Positions 37,492 through 46,927 of a stretch of DNA of 64,000 nt are shown here, piece by piece (position 1 is the first letter of the stretch; every line of letters starts with the position of its first letter). The stretch spans positions 1,302,001-1,366,000 of the forward strand of contig NC_008358.1 of NCBI RefSeq assembly GCF_000013025.1. The letters run 5' to 3'. Made by a program: the position numbers and the translations under genes. Below the pieces are notes generated by a model. That model saw only the letters and a list, made by a program, of their open reading frames with translations. It made no database searches and was not told the DNA's origin. Source of the DNA: Hyphomonas neptunium ATCC 15444 (GTDB lineage: Bacteria; Pseudomonadota; Alphaproteobacteria; Caulobacterales; Hyphomonadaceae).

Positions 37492-38919
37492 ATGAGTGAG
37501 GCCCCACACCCCAAACGTAGTTTGATTGACCGCTGGTCCAGCGTCTCGCTGGCCCGGCGTGTCATGATTGCGGCGGCGATCTGGGGCTTTGTGGTGTTGA
37601 TCGGGGGGGCGCTGGCGCTGTCGGCGCTTTACCGGGCGCAGACGCTGTCGCTGATTGAGGACGATCTGGGGCAGACGCTGGTGACGCTTTCCAGAGAGCT
37701 GACGCGGGAAGACGCCTTTCTGGCCGATGGGCGGGTGACCGATACCGACCGGAATTTCTTCTCCAATGATGCGCGCTTTCAGACGCAGTATTCCGGCCAT
37801 TACTGGGCGGTGGTGGGCCTGACGCCGGAGATGGAGGTTGCCGGGGATTTCCGCTCGCGCAGCCTTTGGGATGAAGCGGTGCCGGTGACGCCGGAGCTGA
37901 TCGAGCGGGCGGTGGTGTTGCCGGGCGTTACGCAGTACGCCAACTATCCGGGGCCGCTGGATCAGGTATCGCGCGTGGCGGCGATGGCGGTGATCGTCGA
38001 AAACCGGGATACGCCGCTGGTGCTGGTGGCGGCCGCCGACCGCACACCGAACGATGAGGCGGCGACAGGCTTTCGCAATATGCTTCTTGGCACCATGATT
38101 GCGCTGTTTGGCGGGGTGTTTGCGGCGATGATGATTGCTGTGCGCTACTCGCTGAACCCGCTGCACAAGCTGGAAGCCGATGTCGCGAAAGTGCGCGGGG
38201 GCGAGACGGTGAAGCTGGCGGGGGATTATCCGGCAGAGGTTCGTCCGCTGACGGAGGAGCTGAACAAGCTGATCGAGCACAACCGGGAAGTGGTGGAGCG
38301 GGCGCGCACACATGTGGGCAATCTGGCCCATGCGCTGAAGACGCCGCTGGCGGTGCTGCGCAATGAAGCCAAGGGCGGCTCCCAGCTGGATGATGTCGTG
38401 CGCCGGCAGGCCGAGGCGATGCAGACCAATGTGGAGCATTATCTGAAGCGGGCGCGGATGGCGGCGCGGGCCGAGGCGATTGGCGCGCGCACGGATGTGC
38501 GCCCCGTGCTCGACGGGCTGGCGCGGATGCTGAACCGGCTGTTTGATGCGCGCGGAATTGATGTGACGGTTGCCGGCGCGCAGAGCGCGGTTTTCCGCGG
38601 CGAGCAGCAGGACTTTGAGGAGATGGCGGGCAACCTGATGGAAAACGCCTGCAAATGGGCGGCCAGCGAGGTGCTGGTATCGGTGAGTGACAGTCCGCAG
38701 GAGCTGGTCATCACGGTGGAAGATGACGGGCCGGGCCTGACGCCGGAGCAGCGGGCGGGCGCGATGAAGCGCGGGGTGCGGCTAGATGAAACAACGCCGG
38801 GGACTGGGCTGGGGCTGTCGATTGTTACAGAACTGGCGGAGCTGCATAAGGGCAGCCTTGAACTCGGCGACGCTGCGCTTGGCGGCCTGAAGGCTACTTT
38901 GAGATTTCCCCGGCCATGA
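37492..38919 (+). CDS. Sensor histidine kinase (PhoQ-like arrangement)
   Basis: A 475-residue membrane kinase. Two membrane helices (about residues 24-46 and 197-217) bracket a periplasmic sensor of about 150 residues. A HAMP-like linker leads to the HisKA helix with His280 in HVGNLAHALKTPLAVL and an ATPase domain with ENACKWA, DDGPGL and GTGLGLSIV. The LAHALKTPL form of the His box is that of PhoQ-type kinases. The ligand is unknown. Its stop overlaps the start of the ccmI-like gene (ATGA), so the kinase and cytochrome c genes may share a transcript. Confidence 0.9.
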   Translation: MSEAPHPKRSLIDRWSSVSLARRVMIAAAIWGFVVLIGGALALSALYRAQTLSLIEDDLGQTLVTLSRELTREDAFLADGRVTDTDRNFFSNDARFQTQYSGHYWAVVGLTPEMEVAGDFRSRSLWDEAVPVTPELIERAVVLPGVTQYANYPGPLDQVSRVAAMAVIVENRDTPLVLVAAADRTPNDEAATGFRNMLLGTMIALFGGVFAAMMIAVRYSLNPLHKLEADVAKVRGGETVKLAGDYPAEVRPLTEELNKLIEHNREVVERARTHVGNLAHALKTPLAVLRNEAKGGSQLDDVVRRQAEAMQTNVEHYLKRARMAARAEAIGARTDVRPVLDGLARMLNRLFDARGIDVTVAGAQSAVFRGEQQDFEEMAGNLMENACKWAASEVLVSVSDSPQELVITVEDDGPGLTPEQRAGAMKRGVRLDETTPGTGLGLSIVTELAELHKGSLELGDAALGGLKATLRFPRP

Positions 38920-39509
38920 AACATCTGAACCTCATTATTCTTGGGCTTTGTCTTGTGCTTGGCGCGGGCGGGTATCTGTTGATCGGCAAGCCGGGCATGG
39001 CCGACCAGCCGATGGAGACGCGGCAGGCGGCGCTGGCGGAAAAGGTGCGGCTGGACCCGCAATCGCTGACCGAAGGCGAGATGCTGTCGCGCCTGGAGCA
39101 GGCGGTGATCGACAAGCCCGATGAGCCCCAGCCGCATTATTTCATCGGCGAGATGCTGCGCACGCAAGGGCGGGCGGAGGATGCTGTGCGGGCGTATCAG
39201 TCTGCGCTGCGGCGGGATCAGGATTTTGTGCCGGCACTGATCGGGCTGGCGGATGTGCTGACGCAGCTGGCGGACGGGATGATCGGGCCGGATGCGACGC
39301 GGCTCTATGCGCGGGCCTATCAGCTGGACGAGAGCCAGGTGAGCGCAGGGATGCGCGCGGCCATGGGCGCGGCGCAGGCAGGCGATCAGGAAAAGGCCGA
39401 GCAGGCGATGCGCTATATCTATGCGCGCCTGCCGGAGGATGATCCGCGCCGCGAACGGTTCCGGCCGATGATCGAGGCGATTGGGCAGGCGCCGGCTGAG
39501 CCGGAATAG
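38916..39509 (+). CDS. ccmI: CcmI/CycH-like cytochrome c biogenesis TPR protein
   Basis: A 197-residue protein with one N-terminal membrane helix (LNLIILGLCLVLGAGGYLLIG) and a periplasmic TPR region (DEPQPHYFIGEMLRTQGRAEDAV, VPALIGLADVLTQL). It is about half the length of full CcmI, with one anchor instead of two and only the C-terminal TPR part that holds apocytochrome c. Position directly before ccmE and ccmF supports the role. The symbol is by context. Confidence 0.75.
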   Translation: MKHLNLIILGLCLVLGAGGYLLIGKPGMADQPMETRQAALAEKVRLDPQSLTEGEMLSRLEQAVIDKPDEPQPHYFIGEMLRTQGRAEDAVRAYQSALRRDQDFVPALIGLADVLTQLADGMIGPDATRLYARAYQLDESQVSAGMRAAMGAAQAGDQEKAEQAMRYIYARLPEDDPRRERFRPMIEAIGQAPAEPE

Positions 39510-39562
39510 CGCTGTATCTGCCGCACTCCCCAAGGGGGGCGGGGCAGCTTATAACCTGACCC

Positions 39563-39988
39563 ATGCGCGCACGGACCCGACGGCTTTATACTTTTGGCAT
39601 TGCGGCCGCCCTGATTGTTGCGGCGGCGGCGCTGGCGTTCTTTGCGCTGCGCGAGAATGCCAATCTCTTCTACACGCCTGAAGTTCTTGCCGAAAAAGGC
39701 CTGCCTCGCGAGGGGCGGGAGGTGAAGGTGGGCGGCTGGGTGGAGCCCGGATCGCTGACCTATGCCGATGGCGGGGCGACGATGCGGTTTACCGTGATCG
39801 ACAACAGCCCGAGCACCATTACCGTGAGCTTCAATGGCGTGGCGCCCGACCTGTTCCGCGAGGGGCAGGGCGTTGTGGCGACCGGCACATTTACGCCGGA
39901 GGGCGAGTTCACTGCGCGCCAGCTGCTGGCCAAGCATGACGAGAATTACCAGCCGCGCGAGCTGAAGCCGCTCGAGGCGGGCGGATGA
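39563..39988 (+). CDS. ccmE: Cytochrome c maturation heme chaperone CcmE
   Basis: A 141-residue protein with a membrane anchor near the N-terminus and an OB-fold (LRENANLFYTPEVL, VGGWVEPGS). The heme-attachment motif is LLAKHDENY, with covalent heme His125 and Tyr129. It carries heme to CcmF in the periplasm. Its stop overlaps the ccmF start (ATGA). Confidence 0.95.
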   Translation: MRARTRRLYTFGIAAALIVAAAALAFFALRENANLFYTPEVLAEKGLPREGREVKVGGWVEPGSLTYADGGATMRFTVIDNSPSTITVSFNGVAPDLFREGQGVVATGTFTPEGEFTARQLLAKHDENYQPRELKPLEAGG

Positions 39989-41892
39989 TCGAACTCGGCC
40001 ATTTTGCCGCCTTCCTCGCACTGGGGCTGGCTTTGGCGCAGACGGTGCTGGGGCTGAAGGGCGAGCGGCGCCTGGCGGGGCTGGCGGCTGTGGCGGGCTT
40101 TGGCGTGATGGCGCTGGCGTTCCTCACCATCGTTTATGCCTTCATGCGCTCGGATTTCTCGGTCGCTCTGGTGGCCAACAACTCCCACACGCTCAAACCC
40201 ATGGTCTACAAGATCGCCGGGGCGTGGGGGAACCATGAAGGCTCAATGGCGCTCTGGTGTCTCGTGACGCTCGGCTTTGGCGCGATTGCGGCGGCGACGA
40301 TGCGGACCGGGCGCGAGACGTTTGAGGCGCGGGCGCTGGGCGTGCAGGGGATGCTGGCGGTGGGGTCGCTGGCTTACCTGTTGTTTGCGTCTTCGCCGTT
40401 CCTGCGGCTTGATCCGGCGCCGTTTCAGGGGGCGGGGCTGAACCCTCTGTTGCAGGACCCGGCGCTCGCGATCCATCCGCCGATGCTTTATCTTGGCTAT
40501 GTCGGATACTCCTTTGTCTTTGCGCTGGCGGCCGCTGGCCTGATGGAGGGGCGGATTGACCGGGTTTGGGCGAAGGAGGCGCGGATATGGTCTCTGGCGG
40601 CGTTTGCGCCGCTCACCCTTGGCATCGCGCTGGGCTCTTACTGGGCTTATTACGAGCTTGGCTGGGGCGGCTGGTGGTTCTGGGACCCGGTGGAGAATGC
40701 CTCGCTGATGCCGTGGCTGATCGGGGCGGCGCTGCTGCATTCGGTGATCGTCACGGAGAAGCGCGAGAGCTTTGCGGCCTGGACGGCACTGCTGGCGGTG
40801 CTCTCATTCCTGTTCTCGATATTGGGCGCGTTCCTTGTGCGCTCGGGCGTGCTGACGTCTGTGCATGCGTTTGCGGTGGACCCGGAGCGGGGGACGCTGC
40901 TGCTGCTGGGACTGCTGGGCTATGGCGGGTTTGCGCTGGGGCTGTTTGCGCTTCGGGCGCCGTCGCTGATGGGGGGCAAGCCCTGGACGCTGCTCAGCCG
41001 CGAAGGCGCGCTGATGGCGAATAATGTGGTGCTGATTGTTGCCACGCTGACGGTGTTGCTGGGCACGCTGTTTCCTTTGATTGCCGAGGCGTTCGGGCGG
41101 ACGATTTCTGTGGGCGAGCCCTATTTCAATCTGACCTTTGTGCCGATCCTGGTGCTGGCGCTGATCATTCTGCCGGTGGCGCAGGCCTGGGCGTGGGGCA
41201 AGGCGGACCTCAAATCCTGGCGGCGCTGGGCGATGGGCGGGGCGGCGTTGACGGCGGTGTTCATGCTGCTGGGCATCGGGCCGCTGGACATTCCGCTGGG
41301 CGCGGCGTTCGGGCTGGCGCTCGGTTTCTGGCTGGTGTTTGGCGCCGTCTGGGAGATGAAGCGGCGGGCGATCAATATCCGGCGCATCTTCAAGATGCCG
41401 GCGCGCGTGTGGGCGATGACGCTCGCGCATGCCGGGCTGGGGCTGTTCGTGATCGGCGCTGTGCTGGAGACGAGCGGGCGGTATGAGGCGACGCTGGCGC
41501 TGCCCGAGGGCGGCTCTGGCACCGTAGCGGGCTGGGCGATCACGCTGGACGAGGTGCGCGCGATCGAGGGGCCGAACTGGTATGCCGACAAGGCCGTGCT
41601 GACCGCGCGCAAGGGCAGCGCCAGCGCGGAACTTCTGCCGATGAAGCGCTTCTATCCGGCCGCGATGATGCCGACGACCGAGACAGCGATCCACAAGACC
41701 GGCGCGGGCGATCTCTATGTTGCCCTTGGCGAGCAGCGCGAGATTGACGGCGAGGCGCGCTGGGTGTTCCGCGTCTACTACAATCCGATGGTGGATGTGC
41801 TGTATCTGGGCGTCGTGCTGATCGGGCTTGGCGGGCTGATCGGGATGTGGCCGGCAGGGCGGCGGCTCAAGCCCGCGGCAGACGAAGCGTAG
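39985..41892 (+). CDS. ccmF: Cytochrome c heme lyase CcmF
   Basis: A 635-residue polytopic membrane protein, the normal length. The heme-handling WWD motif is present (GWGGWWFWDPVENASLMPW). Conserved loops KIAGAWGNHEGSMALW and IHPPMLYLGYVGYSFVFAL are also seen. It ligates heme from CcmE to apocytochrome c. Its last 26 bases overlap the 3' end of a convergent histidine kinase gene. The dsbE/ccmG and ccmH genes that normally follow are not in this direction. Confidence 0.95.
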   Translation: MIELGHFAAFLALGLALAQTVLGLKGERRLAGLAAVAGFGVMALAFLTIVYAFMRSDFSVALVANNSHTLKPMVYKIAGAWGNHEGSMALWCLVTLGFGAIAAATMRTGRETFEARALGVQGMLAVGSLAYLLFASSPFLRLDPAPFQGAGLNPLLQDPALAIHPPMLYLGYVGYSFVFALAAAGLMEGRIDRVWAKEARIWSLAAFAPLTLGIALGSYWAYYELGWGGWWFWDPVENASLMPWLIGAALLHSVIVTEKRESFAAWTALLAVLSFLFSILGAFLVRSGVLTSVHAFAVDPERGTLLLLGLLGYGGFALGLFALRAPSLMGGKPWTLLSREGALMANNVVLIVATLTVLLGTLFPLIAEAFGRTISVGEPYFNLTFVPILVLALIILPVAQAWAWGKADLKSWRRWAMGGAALTAVFMLLGIGPLDIPLGAAFGLALGFWLVFGAVWEMKRRAINIRRIFKMPARVWAMTLAHAGLGLFVIGAVLETSGRYEATLALPEGGSGTVAGWAITLDEVRAIEGPNWYADKAVLTARKGSASAELLPMKRFYPAAMMPTTETAIHKTGAGDLYVALGEQREIDGEARWVFRVYYNPMVDVLYLGVVLIGLGGLIGMWPAGRRLKPAADEA

Positions 41893-43420
41893 CCTTCAGG
41901 CCGGGCTGTTCGGTCGGGCCGTTGCCTGTGCCGAGGATCAGCTGGCCGCGATGCAACTCAGCGACAGATTCCACGAGGGCGAGGCCAAGGCCCGAGCCGG
42001 GCTGTGTGCGCGCAGAGTCGAGCCGGTGAAAACGTTCGATGACCTTGTCGCGCGCCTCTTCGGGAATGCCGGGGCCGGAATCGATGACCGTCAGGTCGAT
42101 CATACCTTCGGGCGTGCGGCTGGCGGTGAAGCTGATGGCGCCGCCTGCGGGGGTGTATTTCACGGCGTTGTCCAAGAGGTTTGCCAGCGCCTGGCCGATC
42201 AAATCCTTGTCGCCGAGGATGACCAGGTTGCGGGCGATCTGGCTTTTGAAGGTGAGGCTGGCTTCCTCGCAGGCCGGATCGAACAGCTCGGCGAGTTCTT
42301 CGGCCAGACCGCTCAGATCCATGCGGGCGAGCGTGCCTTCCGAGCCGGCGTCGAGGCGCGCGAGGCGGAGGATGGCGTTGAAGGTGTCCAGCACGCGGTC
42401 GACTTCCGAGAGCGTCGTGCCGAGGGTTTCGTTGGCGGCTTCTTCGGAGAGGGGCTTGCTGAGCGCAAGTTCCAGACGGTTGCGCAGGCGGGTGAGCGGT
42501 GAGCGCAGATCATGGGCGATGGCGTTGCCGGTATGGCGGGAGGATTCCACCAGCTTCTGGATCTGGTCGAGCATCGCATTGAGGCGTTGGGCGAGGCGGT
42601 CAAATTCGTCGCCTGTGCCGCGCACGGGCATGCGGCGGCCAAGTTCGCCGCCCATGACGGCTTCGGTGGTCTTGGCGAGTTCATCGGCGCGCTTGGCGGC
42701 GCCGCGTGAGATGACGAGGCCCCCGGCCAGCGAGAGGATGAGCGCGATGGGCATGGCAACGTAAACGGCGTTGCGGATACGCCCGACGATGACCGTCTGC
42801 TGGGCGGTGTCGAAGGCGACCATCAGCGCGCCGCCATTGTCGCGCAGGCGCACGATGCGGCCGGCCGCGGGGCGCAGCGTGTTGGTGCCGTCGGCCTGGG
42901 GCAGCTCGAAATCGAAATAGACGGTCTTCATGCCGGCGGCAGGGGGATCGGCCGGCAGGCGGGGGAAGTGGCCGGCGATCTTCCGGCCGGAGGAGTCTTC
43001 AAGATAGTAGAAGAATTGCGAGCCGGAGAGCGTCATCCGCTCGAAGACGGACTGGCTGAGGCGTTCCATGCCGCCGGTATAATAGGCGTTGGCGAGCTGT
43101 TCGAACTCCACCGTGATGCGGTTTTCGGACTCCGCGCGGATATAGTAAACTGTTGAATAATATAGATAAACGAGCAGTGCGCCGGAGAAGGCGCCAATCA
43201 TCGCGGAGTAGAGGATTGTCAGCTTGAAGGTGGTGGTGCGCGCGAACGCCGGCATCGCCTTCTTGATCTGCGCCATGAAGGGCAGGCTGGACCAGGCCTT
43301 GCCGAGACCGCGCCAGCCGGCGCCTATGCCCTTGCCCAGAATCCGCAATGGTTTCAGGAGCTGGGTCCTGTCAGGCACCCGAGGGGCCAGCCATGCGGGA
43401 AGTTGGAGCGGCGTTTTCAT
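41867..43420 (-). CDS. Sensor histidine kinase, second two-component system
   Basis: A 517-residue membrane kinase with helices near residues 67-90 and 218-240, a periplasmic domain between them, a HAMP region and HisKA with His303 in TGNAIAHDLRSPLTRL. The ATPase domain has NLLDNAVKYTPAGG, DSGPGI and GSGLGLALVES. The IAHDLRSPL form belongs to EnvZ/CpxA-like kinases. It is in an operon after the response regulator and degP, pointing to envelope stress. Unusual: its 3' end overlaps ccmF antisense. Confidence 0.9.
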   Translation of the reverse strand: MKTPLQLPAWLAPRVPDRTQLLKPLRILGKGIGAGWRGLGKAWSSLPFMAQIKKAMPAFARTTTFKLTILYSAMIGAFSGALLVYLYYSTVYYIRAESENRITVEFEQLANAYYTGGMERLSQSVFERMTLSGSQFFYYLEDSSGRKIAGHFPRLPADPPAAGMKTVYFDFELPQADGTNTLRPAAGRIVRLRDNGGALMVAFDTAQQTVIVGRIRNAVYVAMPIALILSLAGGLVISRGAAKRADELAKTTEAVMGGELGRRMPVRGTGDEFDRLAQRLNAMLDQIQKLVESSRHTGNAIAHDLRSPLTRLRNRLELALSKPLSEEAANETLGTTLSEVDRVLDTFNAILRLARLDAGSEGTLARMDLSGLAEELAELFDPACEEASLTFKSQIARNLVILGDKDLIGQALANLLDNAVKYTPAGGAISFTASRTPEGMIDLTVIDSGPGIPEEARDKVIERFHRLDSARTQPGSGLGLALVESVAELHRGQLILGTGNGPTEQPGLKATLRLPRA

Positions 43421-43453
43421 CTCGCGCTAGGTGCCAGCGCCGCTCCAAAAGGT

Positions 43454-44182
43454 CTAGCCCTGGCTCTGCAGGCGGTATCCGGCGCCGCGAACGGTCTGGA
43501 GCAGCGGTTCGGCGAACTCCTTGTCGATCTTTGCGCGCAGGCGGGAGATGTGAACGTCGATCACATTGGTCTGGGGATCGAAGTTATAGTCCCACACCTT
43601 TTCCAGCAGCATCGTGCGCGTCACGACCTGGCCGGCATGGCGCATCAGATATTCCAGCAGGCGGAACTCGCGGGGCTGAAGGTCGATCTTCTTGCCGGCG
43701 CGGGTGACCTTGCGGGTCAGGAGGTTCATTTCCAGGTCGCCTGCCTTGAGCACCGTGACCGGCGGCTCGGCATTCGTCTGGCGGCGGCCGAGGGCTTCGA
43801 CGCGGGCGGCGAGTTCTGCCGGGGCAAAGGGCTTGCCCAGATAGTCCTCAGCGCCGGCGCGAAGGCCCTGCACCTTGTTCTGAACGTCTCCGAGGGCGGA
43901 GAGGAAGAGGGCGGGCGTTGTGCCACCGGCTGCGCGGAATTCCTGCAACAGGGTGAGGCCGTCCTTTTCCGGAAGCATCCGGTCAACGATGAGGGCGTCA
44001 TATTCAGACGCCCGCGCCATTGCCAGACCGGAAGCGCCATCGCTGGCGCGCTCCACCTTGTGTCCAGCGTCAAGCAGCACCTTCTCGATGAAGCTTGCCA
44101 TTTCAGTGTCGTCCTCGATGACGAGGACTTTCAGCGATGTCGTGGATTCTGTTTCGACCATATCGGTCTCCATCAACGTCAT
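43454..44182 (-). CDS. OmpR-family response regulator, second two-component system
   Basis: A 242-residue regulator with a receiver domain (phospho-Asp67 in LIVDRMLPEKDG, Lys in YLGKPF) and a winged helix (LQPREFRLLEYLMRHAGQVV, TNVIDVHISRLRAKI). The ATG at 44182 has AAGGAG upstream; two further in-frame ATGs follow. It starts 11 bases after degP and is followed by its kinase. Confidence 0.92.
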   Translation of the reverse strand: MTLMETDMVETESTTSLKVLVIEDDTEMASFIEKVLLDAGHKVERASDGASGLAMARASEYDALIVDRMLPEKDGLTLLQEFRAAGGTTPALFLSALGDVQNKVQGLRAGAEDYLGKPFAPAELAARVEALGRRQTNAEPPVTVLKAGDLEMNLLTRKVTRAGKKIDLQPREFRLLEYLMRHAGQVVTRTMLLEKVWDYNFDPQTNVIDVHISRLRAKIDKEFAEPLLQTVRGAGYRLQSQG

Positions 44183-44193
44183 GGTTGGCTCCT

Positions 44194-45732
44194 TCAGCCT
44201 GCCGGCAAATCTACAGTGCGGTAAATGGTGGTCTGACCGACGCGGACGGCCAGAAGGATTTTCGACCGGTTGGCCGCGCGGGCTTCGCTCACCGTTTTCT
44301 CAAACGCCGCGACACTCGGGACGGGTTGACCGTTGGATTCCAGAATGACGAGGCCGCTTTCGAAGCCAGCTTTTGCGAACACGCTGTCGGGCGTCACTTC
44401 CGTGATGGCCAGGCCGGTATCACCGGGGCGCAGCGCGAGCCGTTCACGAATTTCTTCCGTCATCGGCACGAGGCGGACACCGAGATCGTCCAGCAGTGCG
44501 CCGGGGACACCGGAGGACTGGTCGCCGGGGCCAGCGTCAGGCGATCCCGGATTGCCTGGCGTTGCATACGGATCTTCGGGGCGTTCGCCGACGGTGACGT
44601 TGATGGTCTGGCGCTTGCCTTCGCGGATGATGTCGAACTTGTTTGCGGTGTTGGCGATGAGGCGGCCAACGATGCGGGTGGTGGAGGTTGCGTCGGTGAC
44701 CTTCTGGCCGTTGACCGAGAGGATGATGTCGTTGCGGCGCAGGCCGGCTTTCTCAGCCGGGCTGCCGACCGTTACGTCTGCGATCAGCGACCCCTTGGTG
44801 TCTGCGATGCCGAGGGCTTCGGCAAATTCAGGGGTGAGGTCTGCGATCTGCACGCCGAGCCAGCCGCGGGAGACGCGGCCGTCCTTGATCAGCGTATCGG
44901 TGACTTCCTTGGCCAGTTCCGAGGGAATGGCAAAGCCGATGCCGACCGAGCCGCCGGTGGGCGAGAGGATCTGCGAGTTTACGCCGATGACGTTGCCTCT
45001 GAGGTCAAAGGTCGGGCCGCCGGAGTTGCCGCGGTTAATCGGGGCGTCGATCTGGATAAAGTCCGTATACGGGCTTCCGGCGCCAAGCTCGCGGCCATTG
45101 GCCGAGAGGATGCCGGCCGTTGCCGTGCCGCCAAGGCCGAAGGGGTTGCCGAGCGCGACGACCCAGTCACCCTTGCGGACATTCTCCGACGAGCCGAATT
45201 CGACGTGGGGATATTTGCCCTTTTCCTTCACGCGAACGACAGCGAGGTCTGTCTGGCGGTCGGTGCCGACAAGCTCGGCCTCAAGTTCCTTGCCGTCGGA
45301 GGTGACGATCTGGATCTGAGTGGCGCGGTCGATGACGTGATGGTTGGTGACGACGAGGCCGTCTTCGGAGATGAAGAAGCCCGAGCCCAGTGAGCGCGAT
45401 TCGCGCTGGCGGGGTGTTTCCTGCGGGGCGGGGCGTTGCTGGAAGAATTCTTCCATGCCGGGGGCGCCCCGAAACTGTTCAAAGAATTCTTCAATACCCG
45501 GAACGCTGCCGACTTCCTGGGTGGCAATAACGTTGACGCTGACGACGGCTGGTTCGACCTTCTCGATGAGGTCTGCAAAGCTGAGGGGCGCGCCGGGGGG
45601 CGCCTGAATGGCAATGGGCTGAGCCCCTGCCTCGGGCGCGATAAGTTTCGGTACCGAGATCGCGCCTCCCATGATCACAGCTCCGAAGGCAGCAGCGACG
45701 AGTGCCTGAGCCGAAATCCCGATTTTGCGCAT
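44194..45732 (-). CDS. degP: DegP/HtrA-type periplasmic serine protease
   Basis: A 512-residue protease with an N-terminal signal anchor. The trypsin-like domain has His132 (VTNHHVID), Asp162 (RQTDLAVVRV) and Ser237 (NRGNSGGPTFDL). Two PDZ domains follow (from about 265, RGWLGVQIADLTPEFAEALG, and about 410 onward). Between them is a Pro/Gly-rich linker. It degrades or refolds damaged envelope proteins. A GGAG site precedes the ATG. It heads a cluster with a two-component system that may control it. Confidence 0.93.
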   Translation of the reverse strand: MRKIGISAQALVAAAFGAVIMGGAISVPKLIAPEAGAQPIAIQAPPGAPLSFADLIEKVEPAVVSVNVIATQEVGSVPGIEEFFEQFRGAPGMEEFFQQRPAPQETPRQRESRSLGSGFFISEDGLVVTNHHVIDRATQIQIVTSDGKELEAELVGTDRQTDLAVVRVKEKGKYPHVEFGSSENVRKGDWVVALGNPFGLGGTATAGILSANGRELGAGSPYTDFIQIDAPINRGNSGGPTFDLRGNVIGVNSQILSPTGGSVGIGFAIPSELAKEVTDTLIKDGRVSRGWLGVQIADLTPEFAEALGIADTKGSLIADVTVGSPAEKAGLRRNDIILSVNGQKVTDATSTTRIVGRLIANTANKFDIIREGKRQTINVTVGERPEDPYATPGNPGSPDAGPGDQSSGVPGALLDDLGVRLVPMTEEIRERLALRPGDTGLAITEVTPDSVFAKAGFESGLVILESNGQPVPSVAAFEKTVSEARAANRSKILLAVRVGQTTIYRTVDLPAG

Positions 45733-45885
45733 CTAATTCTCCAGATCGCTGATTTTACGCCAGTATGACGTTGAGCCAAAACATAAACATGCCACAGCCA
45801 GAGTGGGCATTAAAAGACAGTTAGGTGTAATCACGGCAGCTTGAAGGCCACCCTGGGCATAAATTGACCCGCCGTGACGCCCCGG

Positions 45886-46284
45886 TCAGGCGTCTTCAGC
45901 TTCAACTTCGCCGTTTTTGCGCTTCGCGTTTCTGGCGAGCACGATGCCTATGCCCGCGCCCGCGCCCAGCAGGATGAAGGGCAGCGTCCAGAGCAGCCAG
46001 CTGGCGGGGTCGCGCGCCGGGGGACGGAACAGCACGAATTCCCCATAGCGGCTGACGAACCAGTCCCGGATCTCGGTATCGGTGGCGCCCTCGGCCACCA
46101 TCTCGCGGATGCGGGTGCGCATATCTTCGGCAATCGGGGCGGACGATTGCGACACCGGCTCGTTCTCGCAGGCGACGCAGCGCACTTCCCGCATCAGAGC
46201 CTGGGCGCGCAGCTCTGCATCCGGATCGTCCAGAGGGGCGCCGGCGGCAAAGGCGATGAGGAGGGTGGCGAGAAGCGCTTTCAT
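45886..46284 (-). CDS. ccmH: Cytochrome c biogenesis thiol oxidoreductase CcmH/CycL
   Basis: A 132-residue protein with a signal peptide, the conserved CxxC in REVRCVACENEPVSQSSA (Cys36/Cys39), a DWFVSRYGEFVLFRPP block and a C-terminal membrane anchor (LPFILLGAGAGIGIVLA). It reduces apocytochrome c for heme ligation. It lies on the opposite strand to ccmI-E-F, about 4 kb away, beyond degP and a two-component system. Confidence 0.92.
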   Translation of the reverse strand: MKALLATLLIAFAAGAPLDDPDAELRAQALMREVRCVACENEPVSQSSAPIAEDMRTRIREMVAEGATDTEIRDWFVSRYGEFVLFRPPARDPASWLLWTLPFILLGAGAGIGIVLARNAKRKNGEVEAEDA

Positions 46285-46337
46285 AGTGCGGTGACCCTAG
46301 CAGAGCGGGACGCAGAGGGGAAAGGCGCTGCGATGTC

Positions 46338-46769
46338 TCAGATTACCCCGTCACGCCGCATGACGGCTTCTTCTGATTCGCGGGACATGTAGGCGAGGAT
46401 TTCGGGCTTGGGGGAGACCTTGACCACATAGGTGACCGGGAAGGCCGAGGTGACGGGGCCGGACTTGCCCCTGGCGAAGGCCATCTTCCGGTTGGCAGTC
46501 ACAAGATAATGAGACGGGGCAACCTCTTCGATGGACTGAAGCTCGATATCGAGCCCTTCGAGGCCGAGATCGCCGTGCATGACAGCATGACGCTCATCCA
46601 GCGCCTTGCGGTAGGCATCGTCCACCTTCCAGGCGGCGAAAGAGGTGGGCGAGGATTCAATATAGGTAGGAGCATAGGAGGCCGCGACGGTTGCCGTGTC
46701 CCCGTCAAGGGACGCTTTGGCATACTGCTGAAAGAAACGCCGCAGCGAACCTTCTCGCGTTTCGGGCAT
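46338..46769 (-). CDS. NTF2/SnoaL-like protein, unknown function
   Basis: A 143-residue protein with an NTF2-like pattern: an N-terminal helix (SLRRFFQQYAKASLDGDTAT), Y-A-P-T-Y segment and curved beta strands (HYLVTANRKMAFARG, FPVTYVVKVSPKPEIL). No catalytic residues can be assigned. The start at 46769 has GGAG upstream. It is divergent from glnE. Confidence 0.62.
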   Translation of the reverse strand: MPETREGSLRRFFQQYAKASLDGDTATVAASYAPTYIESSPTSFAAWKVDDAYRKALDERHAVMHGDLGLEGLDIELQSIEEVAPSHYLVTANRKMAFARGKSGPVTSAFPVTYVVKVSPKPEILAYMSRESEEAVMRRDGVI

Positions 46770-46927
46770 TGGAGCCGCTCCATTTTTCCAGTCTGATTTT
46801 CGGGGTAGCCTTAACAAGGCTTTGCTACGGCTTTGCGTCGGGCATGTGATACCTCCAAGACGCATGACCCGGCGAAAGGTTGCGAACAGATTTGTCGTCG
46901 CGCAGTGGCTCGGCTAAGCCTTTGGGT

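Noticed and set aside
39985-41900. dsbE/ccmG gene after ccmF
   Set aside because: No reading frame with a thioredoxin motif is present here; it must be elsewhere or absent.
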